NCBI GenBank assembly: GCA_964445575.1
Contig: CAYULB010000068.1
Coordinates: forward strand, 1-9,525
Source: WJMT01 sp964445575
Lineage (GTDB): Bacteria > Acidobacteriota > Aminicenantia > Aminicenantales > Aminicenantaceae
Direction of reading: 5' to 3'
Length of the DNA: 9,525 bases
A program made the position numbers and the translations under genes. The notes beneath the pieces were generated by a model. It was not told where the DNA came from. It ran no database searches and worked only from the letters and a program-made list of their open reading frames with translations. Within the stretch, counting starts at the first letter, position 1. The number at the start of each line of letters is the position of its first letter. This document shows positions 1 to 6,349 of this stretch, in pieces.

Positions 1-884
1 TTTATTTTATCTTCTTTTTTCAATAGATCTATGTATTTAAGGACTTCATTCTTATGCCTTCCCAATGAATTCGAAATGTCCTCGGAGGTGACCGGCCTTC
101 TTCTTATCATATCCAGAATTATATTTTGGATATTTTCTTCTTCAGAGGTAAGGCCTTTTTTCTTGAAGTGAGCGATGACCTCACTCTCTTTTCCCATCAT
201 ATTTTTTATTTTTTCCATTTCTTTTTGGGAAAGGGGAAGGGCAGATTTTTCAGAGGGAGGACGGATAACCGTATTGAGCTGGACTTTGTCAGGCTTTATT
301 TCTTGTGCGGCTTTCTTAAGAGCTTTGATATGAGAGGGGGAATCATTGATCCCTTTTACAAAAACAATTTCAAGCCATATTTGCTGCTGGAATTCTTTTC
401 TAAATTTTTTTAGTCCGTCAATGATTTCCTCTATTTTTAATGAGGAATGGGGCCGGTTTATCTTCTCAAAAATATCTTGAACAGCTGCGTCTAAGGAGGG
501 AACCACCACATCAGCCTGTTTTAAAGCATCTCTTACTTTTTTTTGAGTCAAAAGGGTGCTGTTGGTCAGCACTGCCACGGGAATGTCCGTGAATTCTTTT
601 ATTTTTTTTATGAGCGGGCCTATGCGAGAATTAAGAGTGGGCTCTCCTGAACCGGAAAAGGTTATGTAATCTATGCGCGGTGAGGTTTTTATTCTTTTTT
701 TTATCTGGGTAAGGATTTCCTGGTCACTAAAATAATCTTTGGTTTTGGTAGTTTTGGTGGTGGTTGGACCCAGCTGGCAGTACACACAGTCAAGGGAGCA
801 GAGTTTAAAGGGGGTAATATCAACCCCCAGAGACAGCCCCAGCCGCCGGGAAGGCACTGGCCCATACACATATGAATTATTCAT
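1..884 (-). CDS. Radical SAM protein, COG0731-like (C-terminus beyond window)
   Basis: The ATG lies at 882-884 and the frame stays open for 294 codons to the left edge, so the C-terminus is missing. Residues 29-36 (CSLDCVYC) form the CxxxCxxC motif that binds the radical SAM [4Fe-4S] cluster, and GSGEPTLNS (about 78-86) is the SAM-contacting glycine/glutamate motif. The N-terminal YGPVPSRRLGLSLGVD is typical of the COG0731 Fe-S oxidoreductases, relatives of MoaA and TYW1 whose substrates are mostly unknown. Residues from about 252 look like a small winged-helix domain (VTSEDISNSLG). The gene starts 15 bases after the DUF6485-type gene and has no clear ribosome site of its own, which suggests coupled translation in one operon. 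Class assignment is firm; the reaction is unknown. Because it lies with NifX-domain and scaffold proteins, a role in cofactor building is possible but only inferred. Confidence 0.9.
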   Translation of the reverse strand, partial: MNNSYVYGPVPSRRLGLSLGVDITPFKLCSLDCVYCQLGPTTTKTTKTKDYFSDQEILTQIKKRIKTSPRIDYITFSGSGEPTLNSRIGPLIKKIKEFTDIPVAVLTNSTLLTQKKVRDALKQADVVVPSLDAAVQDIFEKINRPHSSLKIEEIIDGLKKFRKEFQQQIWLEIVFVKGINDSPSHIKALKKAAQEIKPDKVQLNTVIRPPSEKSALPLSQKEMEKIKNMMGKESEVIAHFKKKGLTSEEENIQNIILDMIRRRPVTSEDISNSLGRHKNEVLKYIDLLKKEDKI

Positions 885-899
885 TTTTTTATGTCTGTT

Positions 900-1103
900 T
901 TAGACTTTGTTTTTATAGACTTCTATAAATCTTTGTAGGGAACGATCATAAGTTTTTTCCACATCATCGGGGAAAAAGCAGGCTGGAAGCTCATTCATGC
1001 TCCAGTGATATTGAATGCACTCACAGCAGATTCCTTTTCTGCTGCAGGGCTCATAAGAACAGTTGCAGTGTTCCATGTTTTTACTGCTTTGACATTCGTT
1101 CAT
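900..1103 (-). CDS. Small Cys-rich protein, DUF6485 type
   Basis: This 67-residue protein has eight cysteines at 4, 13, 15, 20, 26, 27, 29 and 42. The segment EHCNCSYEPCSRKGICCEC followed by ELPACFFP and EKTYDRS matches what I remember of the DUF6485 family. The cysteine spacing suggests one or more zinc or iron-sulfur sites, but no function is known to me. The start is secure: AAGGAGGAG sits a few bases before the ATG. A second Met at residue 10 is a weaker alternative. It lies 30 bases after the scaffold gene and 15 before the radical SAM gene, so all three are probably co-transcribed. No signal peptide or membrane segment is visible, so a cytoplasmic location is likely. Confidence 0.85.
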   Translation of the reverse strand: MNECQSSKNMEHCNCSYEPCSRKGICCECIQYHWSMNELPACFFPDDVEKTYDRSLQRFIEVYKNKV

Positions 1104-1133
1104 AATCTCCTCCTTAAGTTGATGTTAATGAAT

Positions 1134-1601
1134 TCATTTCCGGTAATGCTTTTTCCAGGGGCTGCTTTTATGATATAAATAATCAGCCAGTGCCCTCCTT
1201 ATAGACTCAGAGGCTAGGTCTGCGCAGTGCAGATGCTCTTTAGGAAGCCCTCCTAAATATTTTATAATCTGGTCTGCGTTGATAAGCCCAAGAACTTTGG
1301 TGAAAGGTTTTCCTTTGGCAATTTCACAAGCGGCACTCCCGCAGGCAATGGTGGCCCCGCATCCGTCTGTGGTGAAAGCCGCTTCTTTGATAATGTCGTT
1401 TTTAACTTTTATAAAGATTTCTATGGTATCTCCACAGTTGCCTTTAACCTCGGCGTATCCGTCTGGATGCGGAAGGGGGCCCATGTGTTTGGGATTTTTC
1501 CACAGTTCAATGACCTTGTCCGTGTAGTATTTTCGGTATTGGTCAAGGATCTGTTCCTGCAGCTTTCGCGAAAATTCATCTAAATTTTTGTCTTTGGACA
1601 T
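1134..1601 (-). CDS. NifU/IscU-type iron-sulfur cluster scaffold protein
   Basis: This 155-residue protein has the three family cluster-ligand cysteines in their usual contexts: C56 in GNCGDT, with the conserved Asp two residues on, C81 in DGCGATIACGSAA, and C126 in LHCADLA. The family assembles [2Fe-2S] or [4Fe-4S] clusters from iron and desulfurase-derived sulfur and passes them to apoproteins in the cytoplasm. It is a U-domain only, without the NifU C-terminal domains. About 25 residues precede the core (SRKLQEQILDQYRKYYTDKV), and a further Cys pair occurs at 87 and 92. No cysteine desulfurase is in the window, so sulfur supply must come from elsewhere. A candidate promoter lies only 8 bases before the ATG and no Shine-Dalgarno is visible, so this gene may begin its own short-leader transcript carrying the DUF6485-type and radical SAM genes. 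Confidence 0.93.
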   Translation of the reverse strand: MSKDKNLDEFSRKLQEQILDQYRKYYTDKVIELWKNPKHMGPLPHPDGYAEVKGNCGDTIEIFIKVKNDIIKEAAFTTDGCGATIACGSAACEIAKGKPFTKVLGLINADQIIKYLGGLPKEHLHCADLASESIRRALADYLYHKSSPWKKHYRK

Positions 1602-1609
1602 AGCTTAAT

Positions 1610-1638
1610 TTTATAGTATAAATCTGGATTTTCTTCAA
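1610..1638 (-). promoter_or_regulatory. Candidate sigma70-like promoter for scaffold gene
   Basis: On the minus strand, TTGAAG (1633-1638) and TATAAA (1610-1615) are separated by 17 bases, matching the -35 consensus at four of six and the -10 at five of six positions. It fills the 60-base gap after the DUF4405-type gene. The expected start of transcription would be only about 2 bases before the scaffold ATG, so the message would be nearly leaderless. Sequence match only. Confidence 0.45.
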
Positions 1639-1661
1639 CCTTAGGGTTATCGATTTTATTT

Positions 1662-2411
1662 TTAAAACCTAACTTTTTTCTTTATCTGGGCTTCAATTTT
1701 GTCCCGGAGCTCCTGCATGGTGAAGTTATACCTCCGTCTGAGCCGGCCAAGAGTTTCACTGTAAGGAATGGAATCAGGAATTCCTAATTCTTTTAAAAGG
1801 GTTGATTTGGGGATGCCTGTTTTCTCCTCAAGCTCCAGAAGAGTCATCTGCCCGGTTATAAGAATACCGGTTTCTTGTTCATCCATACGTCCCCGGGCTA
1901 ATCTCTGTTCTTCCTCATGAATGGATTCTTCTCTTTTGACAGGCTGTTTCACGGGTTCTGTTTTTTGCTCTGTTAGGCCTGGTTGTTCAGTGACTTGTTT
2001 TTCCGGAAGACTGATTTGCCTTCCCCTTCCAGAACCTGTCCCGTATTCAGCATATTTTTCTGAGTATTTGGGAGAAAAAGTCCAGATGATCAAAGGGACC
2101 AGTAGGGAAATAATAAAGATTCCAACAAGCGCTCCTCCCCAATACTTTTTAAATATCTTTTGTGTAGAGGATTTAATCCAGCTCCAATTGAGAATAAGAT
2201 GAATGATAATCAGTGCAGTGAAAGCAATGGAAATGTAAAAATGGATGTGGCCCCACTGATGGGAGTGAAGACCCAAGAAGTATTTTTTTGAAACGTCTTC
2301 AACCGGCCCTTCTTCAAGATAAAGTCCTTGAAGATAACCTATGCCGGCCAAACCGACCAAGCAGATGAACAAAAGAGAGTCAATAAAGTATTTCCATTTT
2401 CTTTTATTCAT
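1662..2411 (-). CDS. DUF4405-type membrane protein with C-terminal soluble helical domain
   Basis: This 249-residue protein has three likely membrane helices at about 9-29, 56-77 and 92-112. Histidines at 49, 51, 55, 57 and 71 (LHSHQWGHIHF and IIHLILNW) resemble the heme-b ligands of DUF4405/cytochrome-b-like proteins, so electron transfer in the membrane is plausible. A polar, charged linker (about 125-180) leads to a soluble module at about 183-245: GQMTLLELEEKTGIP, LLKELGIP and ETLGRLRRRYNFTMQE. This helical repeat is familiar to me from other redox membrane proteins of anaerobes, function unknown. The start is preceded by AGGAGG at good spacing, and the stop of the upstream MinD-type gene is one base away. 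Its position suggests it links the ATPase/ferredoxin pair to the membrane (inference). Heme binding is not proven by sequence. Confidence 0.82.
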   Translation of the reverse strand: MNKRKWKYFIDSLLFICLVGLAGIGYLQGLYLEEGPVEDVSKKYFLGLHSHQWGHIHFYISIAFTALIIIHLILNWSWIKSSTQKIFKKYWGGALVGIFIISLLVPLIIWTFSPKYSEKYAEYGTGSGRGRQISLPEKQVTEQPGLTEQKTEPVKQPVKREESIHEEEQRLARGRMDEQETGILITGQMTLLELEEKTGIPKSTLLKELGIPDSIPYSETLGRLRRRYNFTMQELRDKIEAQIKKKVRF

Positions 2412-2412
2412 T

Positions 2413-3300
2413 TTATTCCTCCTGTTTCAGATGCTTGCAAACAGACCTCCATATTTGTTTGATTTTTTGGGATGCCGGAGATCTGCTGTATTCAGTGAGA
2501 GGAATTCCTTGGACCATAGAATCCAGAACGTGGATATCAAAAGGAATTTTTCCCAAAAAAGCGATGGATTCTTCCTCACCCCAGTTTTCAAGTTCTGAAC
2601 TGTTTTGGTTATTTAAATCATGCTTATTGATAACACAGGCAACTTTTATGTTAAAATGCTGTGCTGTTTCGATCACCCGCTTCATATCATGGATTCCTGA
2701 TGGGGTGGGTTCTGTGACCACCAGAGCCAAGTCTGTTCCGGAAAGGGAGGCGATCACAGGACATCCGATTCCAGGGGGTCCGTCGATGATGACCCAATCC
2801 AGATTATTATCCTCTGCTATTTTTGATGCTCTCTTTCTGATTTCAGTGATCAGCTTTCCTGAGTTTTCTTCTCCTGGCCCAAGTTTGGCATGAACAAAGG
2901 GTCCGTATTTTGTTTCAGACACAAACCATTCCCCTGATTCAGAAGGATTCATCACTATGGCACCCAACGGACACATATGGGAACACACAGCGCATCCTTC
3001 GCAGGAAAGCTGGTCAATAGTGACTTTCCCTTCCTTGTTTTCATGGATGGCATTAAAGCGGCAGGCCTCCACACATTCCAGGCATCCCGTGCATTCGTCA
3101 GGAATAAGACGGGCTTCCTTCCCCCCTGAAAAAGAGTTTTGCTCTATTGTTCGAGGATGAAGTAGAATATGAAGATTGGCTGCATCCACATCACAGTCCA
3201 CCATTACTTTGTTTGAGGCAAGGTGGGCAAAACAGGCAGACAGAATTGTTTTTCCGGTTCCTCCTTTTCCGCTGATTATGACTAACTGTTTGAGTTTCAT
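2413..3300 (-). CDS. MinD-type P-loop ATPase with inserted 2x[4Fe-4S] ferredoxin domain (second copy)
   Basis: This 295-residue protein opens with the deviant Walker A loop SGKGGTGKT (10-18), has VDCDVDAAN at 34-42, and the Walker B-like IIDGPPG at 171-177. Between them are two CxxCxxCxxxC motifs: C70, C73, C76, C80 and C100, C103, C106, C110, the second followed by Pro as in bacterial ferredoxins. This layout defines the anaerobe MinD-superfamily ATPases with an embedded ferredoxin, such as the paired ATPases of the orange-protein gene set. ATP-driven dimerisation coupled to cluster or electron transfer is the usual expectation; the exact role is unknown. It starts 3 bases after the sister ATPase gene and is followed one base later by the DUF4405-type gene. 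The two sister proteins are diverged enough to suggest a heterodimer rather than a recent duplication (inference). Confidence 0.92.
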   Translation of the reverse strand: MKLKQLVIISGKGGTGKTILSACFAHLASNKVMVDCDVDAANLHILLHPRTIEQNSFSGGKEARLIPDECTGCLECVEACRFNAIHENKEGKVTIDQLSCEGCAVCSHMCPLGAIVMNPSESGEWFVSETKYGPFVHAKLGPGEENSGKLITEIRKRASKIAEDNNLDWVIIDGPPGIGCPVIASLSGTDLALVVTEPTPSGIHDMKRVIETAQHFNIKVACVINKHDLNNQNSSELENWGEEESIAFLGKIPFDIHVLDSMVQGIPLTEYSRSPASQKIKQIWRSVCKHLKQEE

Positions 3301-3303
3301 GTC

Positions 3304-4143
3304 CTAAATATTTTTTTCTATTTGGTCAAAGGTGTTTAAAAATTGCTCCTTAAACTCTGGAAACTTATCAGATATGACTTCTCCTCTGGAATAGGCTATG
3401 GCTATGTTTTTATCCATAGGGATTTGCATGAGGACTTCTATATTTTCCTTTTTGCAAAAATGAATCACGTCGTTATTTCCGATTCCTGCCCTGTTGAGAA
3501 TCACTCCATATGGGATTTTGAGCTGCTTCAAGACCTCTACTGAGATTTCAAGGTCATTGAGACCAAAAGGAGTGGGCTCTGTGACCAACAGGCAGTAGTC
3601 ACTTCTTTTAACAGCTTCAATAGTGGGACAGGAGGTTCCTGGGGGAGCATCTATGATATTTAAGCAATCAGGTTTAATGCTTTTTTTAACCTCTCTTATG
3701 AGAGGAGGAGACATTACCTGTCCGATATCAAGAATTCCGTGAGTGAAGTCTATTTTCCCATTCTTCCCGTGTTCTACGATGCCTATTTTCCGACCCTTTT
3801 CTTTTATGGCTTTTTCCGGGCACAAGAGTTTACATCCGCCGCAGCTGTGGCAGAGCTCAGGAAAAACCATGACTTGGTCCTTGAGAACAGCCAGTGCGTT
3901 GTATTCGCAGATCTCCGCACACCTGCCGCAGTATGTGCATTGGGAGTCATTGATTTCTGGAACCGGAGACAGGACCGGTTTGGTGCTGGTGATTTTTGGC
4001 TTGAGGAAAAAGAAGGCATTGGGTTCTTCCACGTCACAGTCAAAAAAACTGACTCCCCTTTTTTCCCCCAACGAATGAGCAAGGCTTACCGCAACAGTTG
4101 TTTTCCCGGTGCCTCCTTTTCCGCTGGCAATGGATATAATCAT
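3304..4143 (-). CDS. MinD-type P-loop ATPase with inserted 2x[4Fe-4S] ferredoxin domain (first copy)
   Basis: This 279-residue protein has Walker A SGKGGTGKTT (7-16), the switch-like DCDVEEPN (35-42) and IIDAPPGTSCP (163-173). Two four-cysteine motifs lie in the insert: C69, C72, C75, C79, without the usual following Pro, and C98, C101, C104, C108, with it. The family is the same as the next gene's: a cytoplasmic ATPase carrying two [4Fe-4S] clusters, typical of anaerobes. The ATG overlaps the stop of the metallo-beta-lactamase-fold gene as ATGA and has no good ribosome site of its own, so its translation is probably coupled. DAPPGTSCP and VTEPTPFGLND are also shared in form with the sister protein. 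Its client is unknown. It is not the cell-division MinD, since MinC and MinE are absent and a ferredoxin is inserted. Confidence 0.92.
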   Translation of the reverse strand: MIISIASGKGGTGKTTVAVSLAHSLGEKRGVSFFDCDVEEPNAFFFLKPKITSTKPVLSPVPEINDSQCTYCGRCAEICEYNALAVLKDQVMVFPELCHSCGGCKLLCPEKAIKEKGRKIGIVEHGKNGKIDFTHGILDIGQVMSPPLIREVKKSIKPDCLNIIDAPPGTSCPTIEAVKRSDYCLLVTEPTPFGLNDLEISVEVLKQLKIPYGVILNRAGIGNNDVIHFCKKENIEVLMQIPMDKNIAIAYSRGEVISDKFPEFKEQFLNTFDQIEKNI

Positions 4144-4859
4144 TGGATTGACAGTTTCTTGCCCACACCCATAGGGATATAATCTTTCCCAAAGGCTTTC
4201 TGGAAGAGATTTCTGGCGTCATTTCCTGAGCAGTGGGATGGGCCCACTTTTTTGACGCCTTGTTCTTTGAAAGACCGGATGATTTCTTTGATTTCTTCGT
4301 TTTCAAACCCGGTCAGATGAAATCCTCCCAGAGCCATGTGGATGTCTTTTTTGGTAAGATTTTTCACGGTGTTGATAATGTTCACAATCCGGGGATGAGC
4401 GCAGCCTGTGATCAAGATAAGACCCTTATCTGCTTCCAGGATCAAACTTTGTTCGTTGATCCACCCTTGGATTACTCCTGAGGTGTAAACATTTTCCAGG
4501 ATTTTTTGAAAAGATTTGACACTGACATAGAAAGCTCCTGCTTTCTTTATGGAATTTTTAAATCTTGATGGGAAAAAGTCAGGGAGATAGACGGTTACTT
4601 CAGGGTTTTTTTCAAGAAGAGAGAACAGTCCGCCGGTGTGGTCTCTATGAAAATGAGAAAGGACCACCATTTCGATATCCCTGAAGTCAATGTCAAGTTT
4701 TTCCATGTTGAAAAGGAGGATATTTCCGTTCGCTCCTGTATCAAACAAAATATTCTTTTCAGCCCCCTCAATAAAGCAGGAAAATCCCCAGTCAGTCTTT
4801 AAAGCAGAGTCATAGGGATTGTTATCATAAACTACCGTCAAATTAAAGTTTTTGTTCAC
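4140..4859 (-). CDS. Metallo-beta-lactamase-fold hydrolase, DHPS-like group
   Basis: Read from a GTG at 4859, this gives 239 residues. SHFHRDHTGG (68-77) holds the HxHxDH dinuclear metal motif (H69, H71, D73, H74). Further likely ligands are in GCAHP (H155) and GGFHLTG (H181), with SHCSG at 208-212. This set, and the N-terminal VVYDNNP followed by WGFSCFIEG and ILFDTGANG, match the MBL proteins annotated as 7,8-dihydropterin-6-methyl-4-(beta-ribofuranosyl)aminobenzene-5'-phosphate synthase-like, seen widely in anaerobes. The true substrate is not evident. An ATG at 4892 in the same frame would overlap the zinc-ribbon gene by 34 bases and has no ribosome site. The GTG shares one base with that gene's TAG stop (TAGTG), so I prefer it. 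It is followed with ATGA overlap by the first MinD-type gene. Confidence 0.88.
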   Translation of the reverse strand: MNKNFNLTVVYDNNPYDSALKTDWGFSCFIEGAEKNILFDTGANGNILLFNMEKLDIDFRDIEMVVLSHFHRDHTGGLFSLLEKNPEVTVYLPDFFPSRFKNSIKKAGAFYVSVKSFQKILENVYTSGVIQGWINEQSLILEADKGLILITGCAHPRIVNIINTVKNLTKKDIHMALGGFHLTGFENEEIKEIIRSFKEQGVKKVGPSHCSGNDARNLFQKAFGKDYIPMGVGKKLSIQ

Positions 4860-5038
4860 TATCTTGTCATGGGTGCGCCGCATTTGGGGCATTTCATCTG
4901 GTTGCAGGGAATCCCTCTTTTATGGGCCACTTTAGTCCCGCAGGAAGGACAGACACACTGTCCACCTGGGCCAAACCCCTGTCCGCCTCTTCTTCCTCCG
5001 CGGCCGCCTCTGCCTTGAACTTGATTGTTTTGCTGCAT
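4859..5038 (-). CDS. 59-residue Gly/Arg-rich zinc-ribbon protein
   Basis: This short gene starts at the ATG at 5036-5038 and ends with TAG at 4859-4861. Residues 9-27 are almost only Gly, Arg, Gln, Phe and Pro (GRGGRGGRRGGQGFGPGG), followed by two CxxC-type knuckles: CVCPSC (28-33) and CPKC (50-53), with a further Cys at 45 (GIPCNQMKC). Such proteins, a glycine/arginine tail plus a small zinc ribbon or rubredoxin-like knuckle, recur next to NifX-domain genes in anaerobes; the function is unknown. GAGGGGG precedes the ATG at about 5 bases, 12 bases after the CGGC gene, and the stop overlaps the next start. The in-frame design, ribosome site and motif make it a real gene despite its size. Metal binding (zinc or iron) is inferred from the cysteines. 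Confidence 0.85.
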   Translation of the reverse strand: MQQNNQVQGRGGRGGRRGGQGFGPGGQCVCPSCGTKVAHKRGIPCNQMKCPKCGAPMTR

Positions 5039-5050
5039 TTTATCCCCCTC

Positions 5051-5494
5051 TTAATTGTAGTCTTCTTTGATTTTCCGGTCTTCTTTCATTAAATCACCGG
5101 CAATTTCCTCCATATTTGTTTTTTCCCAAAAAGGAAGCTTTTCATGAGCCTGCAGGTATTTCAGAGGAATGGGGTGGGTTCCTATGACTACAGGAACATC
5201 ATAGTATTTTTCAATGAACTGCTTGAAATGACGGATCCGGGGACAGGGAGGATAGCCCACCACCAGGCCGGTTGCCAGGTGGATAGCTTCCGCTCCGTTT
5301 TTTATCATCTCTTCGGGCACATATTCCACATTTCCTCCCGGACATCCCCCGCAGTAGGAATACCCCACCACTTCAACCGGTTCATCCTCCGGATATATGG
5401 AAAAAGCGCCCACTCTTTCTCTAAGAGCTCTGAAGCATTTCCCGCCTCCACAGCTCTGGTAGCGGCCGCAGATAATGATTCCTATTTTTTTCAT
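5051..5494 (-). CDS. CGGC domain-containing protein
   Basis: This 147-residue protein begins MKKIGIIICGRYQSCGGGKC, and YCGGCPGGN at 47-55 is the CGGC signature that names the family. Cysteines are at 9, 15, 20, 48, 51 and 84 (YPPCPRI). HP occurs at 107-108 in VIGTHPIPL. The family is presumed to bind a metal or metal-sulfur cluster, but no member's role is known to me. AAGGAG lies about 7 bases before the ATG, giving a secure start. It sits 36 bases after the Mrp-type gene and 12 before the zinc-ribbon gene, inside the same run of genes. No membrane segment or signal peptide is visible. Family assignment is strong; its part in a cofactor pathway is inferred only from the neighbours. Confidence 0.9.
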   Translation of the reverse strand: MKKIGIIICGRYQSCGGGKCFRALRERVGAFSIYPEDEPVEVVGYSYCGGCPGGNVEYVPEEMIKNGAEAIHLATGLVVGYPPCPRIRHFKQFIEKYYDVPVVIGTHPIPLKYLQAHEKLPFWEKTNMEEIAGDLMKEDRKIKEDYN

Positions 5495-5530
5495 GATGGT
5501 TCTCCTTTATGAATTTATAAATCAGCTGTT

Positions 5531-6349
5531 TTATGATTTTTTTAATTTTATGAGCTTATCTACGATTTTCATAAAAGCCTTACTGGTTTCTGAGTCTGGA
5601 TGTTTGTCAAGAAATGACTTTCCTTCATCTCCCAGTGAGACGATTTCAGGGTCTACAGGAATGCTTCCCAGAAAAGGGACACCCATTTGTTGAGCTGCTT
5701 TTTCACCCCCTCCTTTTTTGAAAAGATTGATTTTGTGTTTGCATTTAGGGCAGACCAGACCGCTCATATTTTCTATGATTCCAGATACCTCAAGATTCAA
5801 TTTTCTGGCAAAGGCAACGGCTTTTCTCGAATCCATTAAAGAGACTTCTTGAGGAGTGGTCACCACAACAGCTCCGGTAGCTGGAATGAGCTGAGCCACT
5901 GAAAGCGGTTCATCACCTGTTCCTGGAGGAGAATCAATGATCAGCCAATCCAGCTCCCCCCATTCCACATCCCCTATGAACTGTTGAATGGCTTTCATCT
6001 TCATAGGGCCCCGCCATATAACGGGCAGGTCTTTATTTTCTAGTAAAAAAGACATGGAAATGACAGAAAGGTTATCATTGACCGGGACAGGCATGATAGC
6101 TTCAGATGTGGTCTGAATTTTCTTGCCTTCCACGCCCATCATTTTTGCCAGATTCGGTCCGTGTATGTCCACATCCAGAAGTCCTACTTTAAGCCCTTTT
6201 TTTGCAAAGGCCAGCCCAAGGTTAGCTGCTACCGTACTTTTCCCGACGCCCCCTTTTCCGCTGAAAACCAGCATGCGGTTTTTGATGGTCTTAAGTCTTT
6301 GGGATACCTTTTCTCTTTCTTTTTTGATTTTATCTTCCTGTGATTCCAT
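5531..6349 (-). CDS. mrp: Mrp/NBP35-family ATP-binding iron-sulfur carrier
   Basis: This 272-residue P-loop NTPase has the deviant Walker A SGKGGVGKST (30-39), LLDVDIHGPN (57-66) and IIDSPPGTGDEPLS (137-150). NMSGLVCPKC at 194-203 gives the CPxC pair (C200, C203) that bridges a [4Fe-4S] cluster between the two subunits of Mrp/ApbC/NBP35 proteins. It lacks the N-terminal MIP18-like (DUF59) domain of E. coli Mrp and the N-terminal four-Cys cluster of NBP35; about 25 charged residues stand there instead. The family stores and transfers Fe-S clusters to apoproteins, depending on ATP. The start overlaps the NifX-type stop (TAATG), and the ribosome site GAGGTGA lies in that gene's last codons, so the two are almost certainly translated in step, as expected for a carrier and its partner. 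Confidence 0.95.
   Translation of the reverse strand: MESQEDKIKKEREKVSQRLKTIKNRMLVFSGKGGVGKSTVAANLGLAFAKKGLKVGLLDVDIHGPNLAKMMGVEGKKIQTTSEAIMPVPVNDNLSVISMSFLLENKDLPVIWRGPMKMKAIQQFIGDVEWGELDWLIIDSPPGTGDEPLSVAQLIPATGAVVVTTPQEVSLMDSRKAVAFARKLNLEVSGIIENMSGLVCPKCKHKINLFKKGGGEKAAQQMGVPFLGSIPVDPEIVSLGDEGKSFLDKHPDSETSKAFMKIVDKLIKLKKS

Noticed and set aside
126..413. Open frame on the plus strand inside the radical SAM gene
   Set aside because: It lies opposite a gene with clear motifs, is Phe-rich in the way antisense frames of AT-rich genes are, and has no ribosome site or recognisable domain.
1637..1648. AACCTTAGGGTT inverted repeat as terminator of the DUF4405-type gene
   Set aside because: The stem is only four base pairs with no T-run after it, and it overlaps the -35 region of the next candidate promoter.
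2435..2893. Long plus-strand frame opposite the second MinD-type ATPase
   Set aside because: The minus-strand frame carries Walker and ferredoxin motifs over the full length; the plus frame has none and no translation signal.
3304..4143. Cell-division MinD or plasmid-partition ParA
   Set aside because: The inserted two-cluster ferredoxin domain and neighbours define the anaerobe Fe-S ATPase group; there is no minC, minE, parB or centromere-like repeat array.
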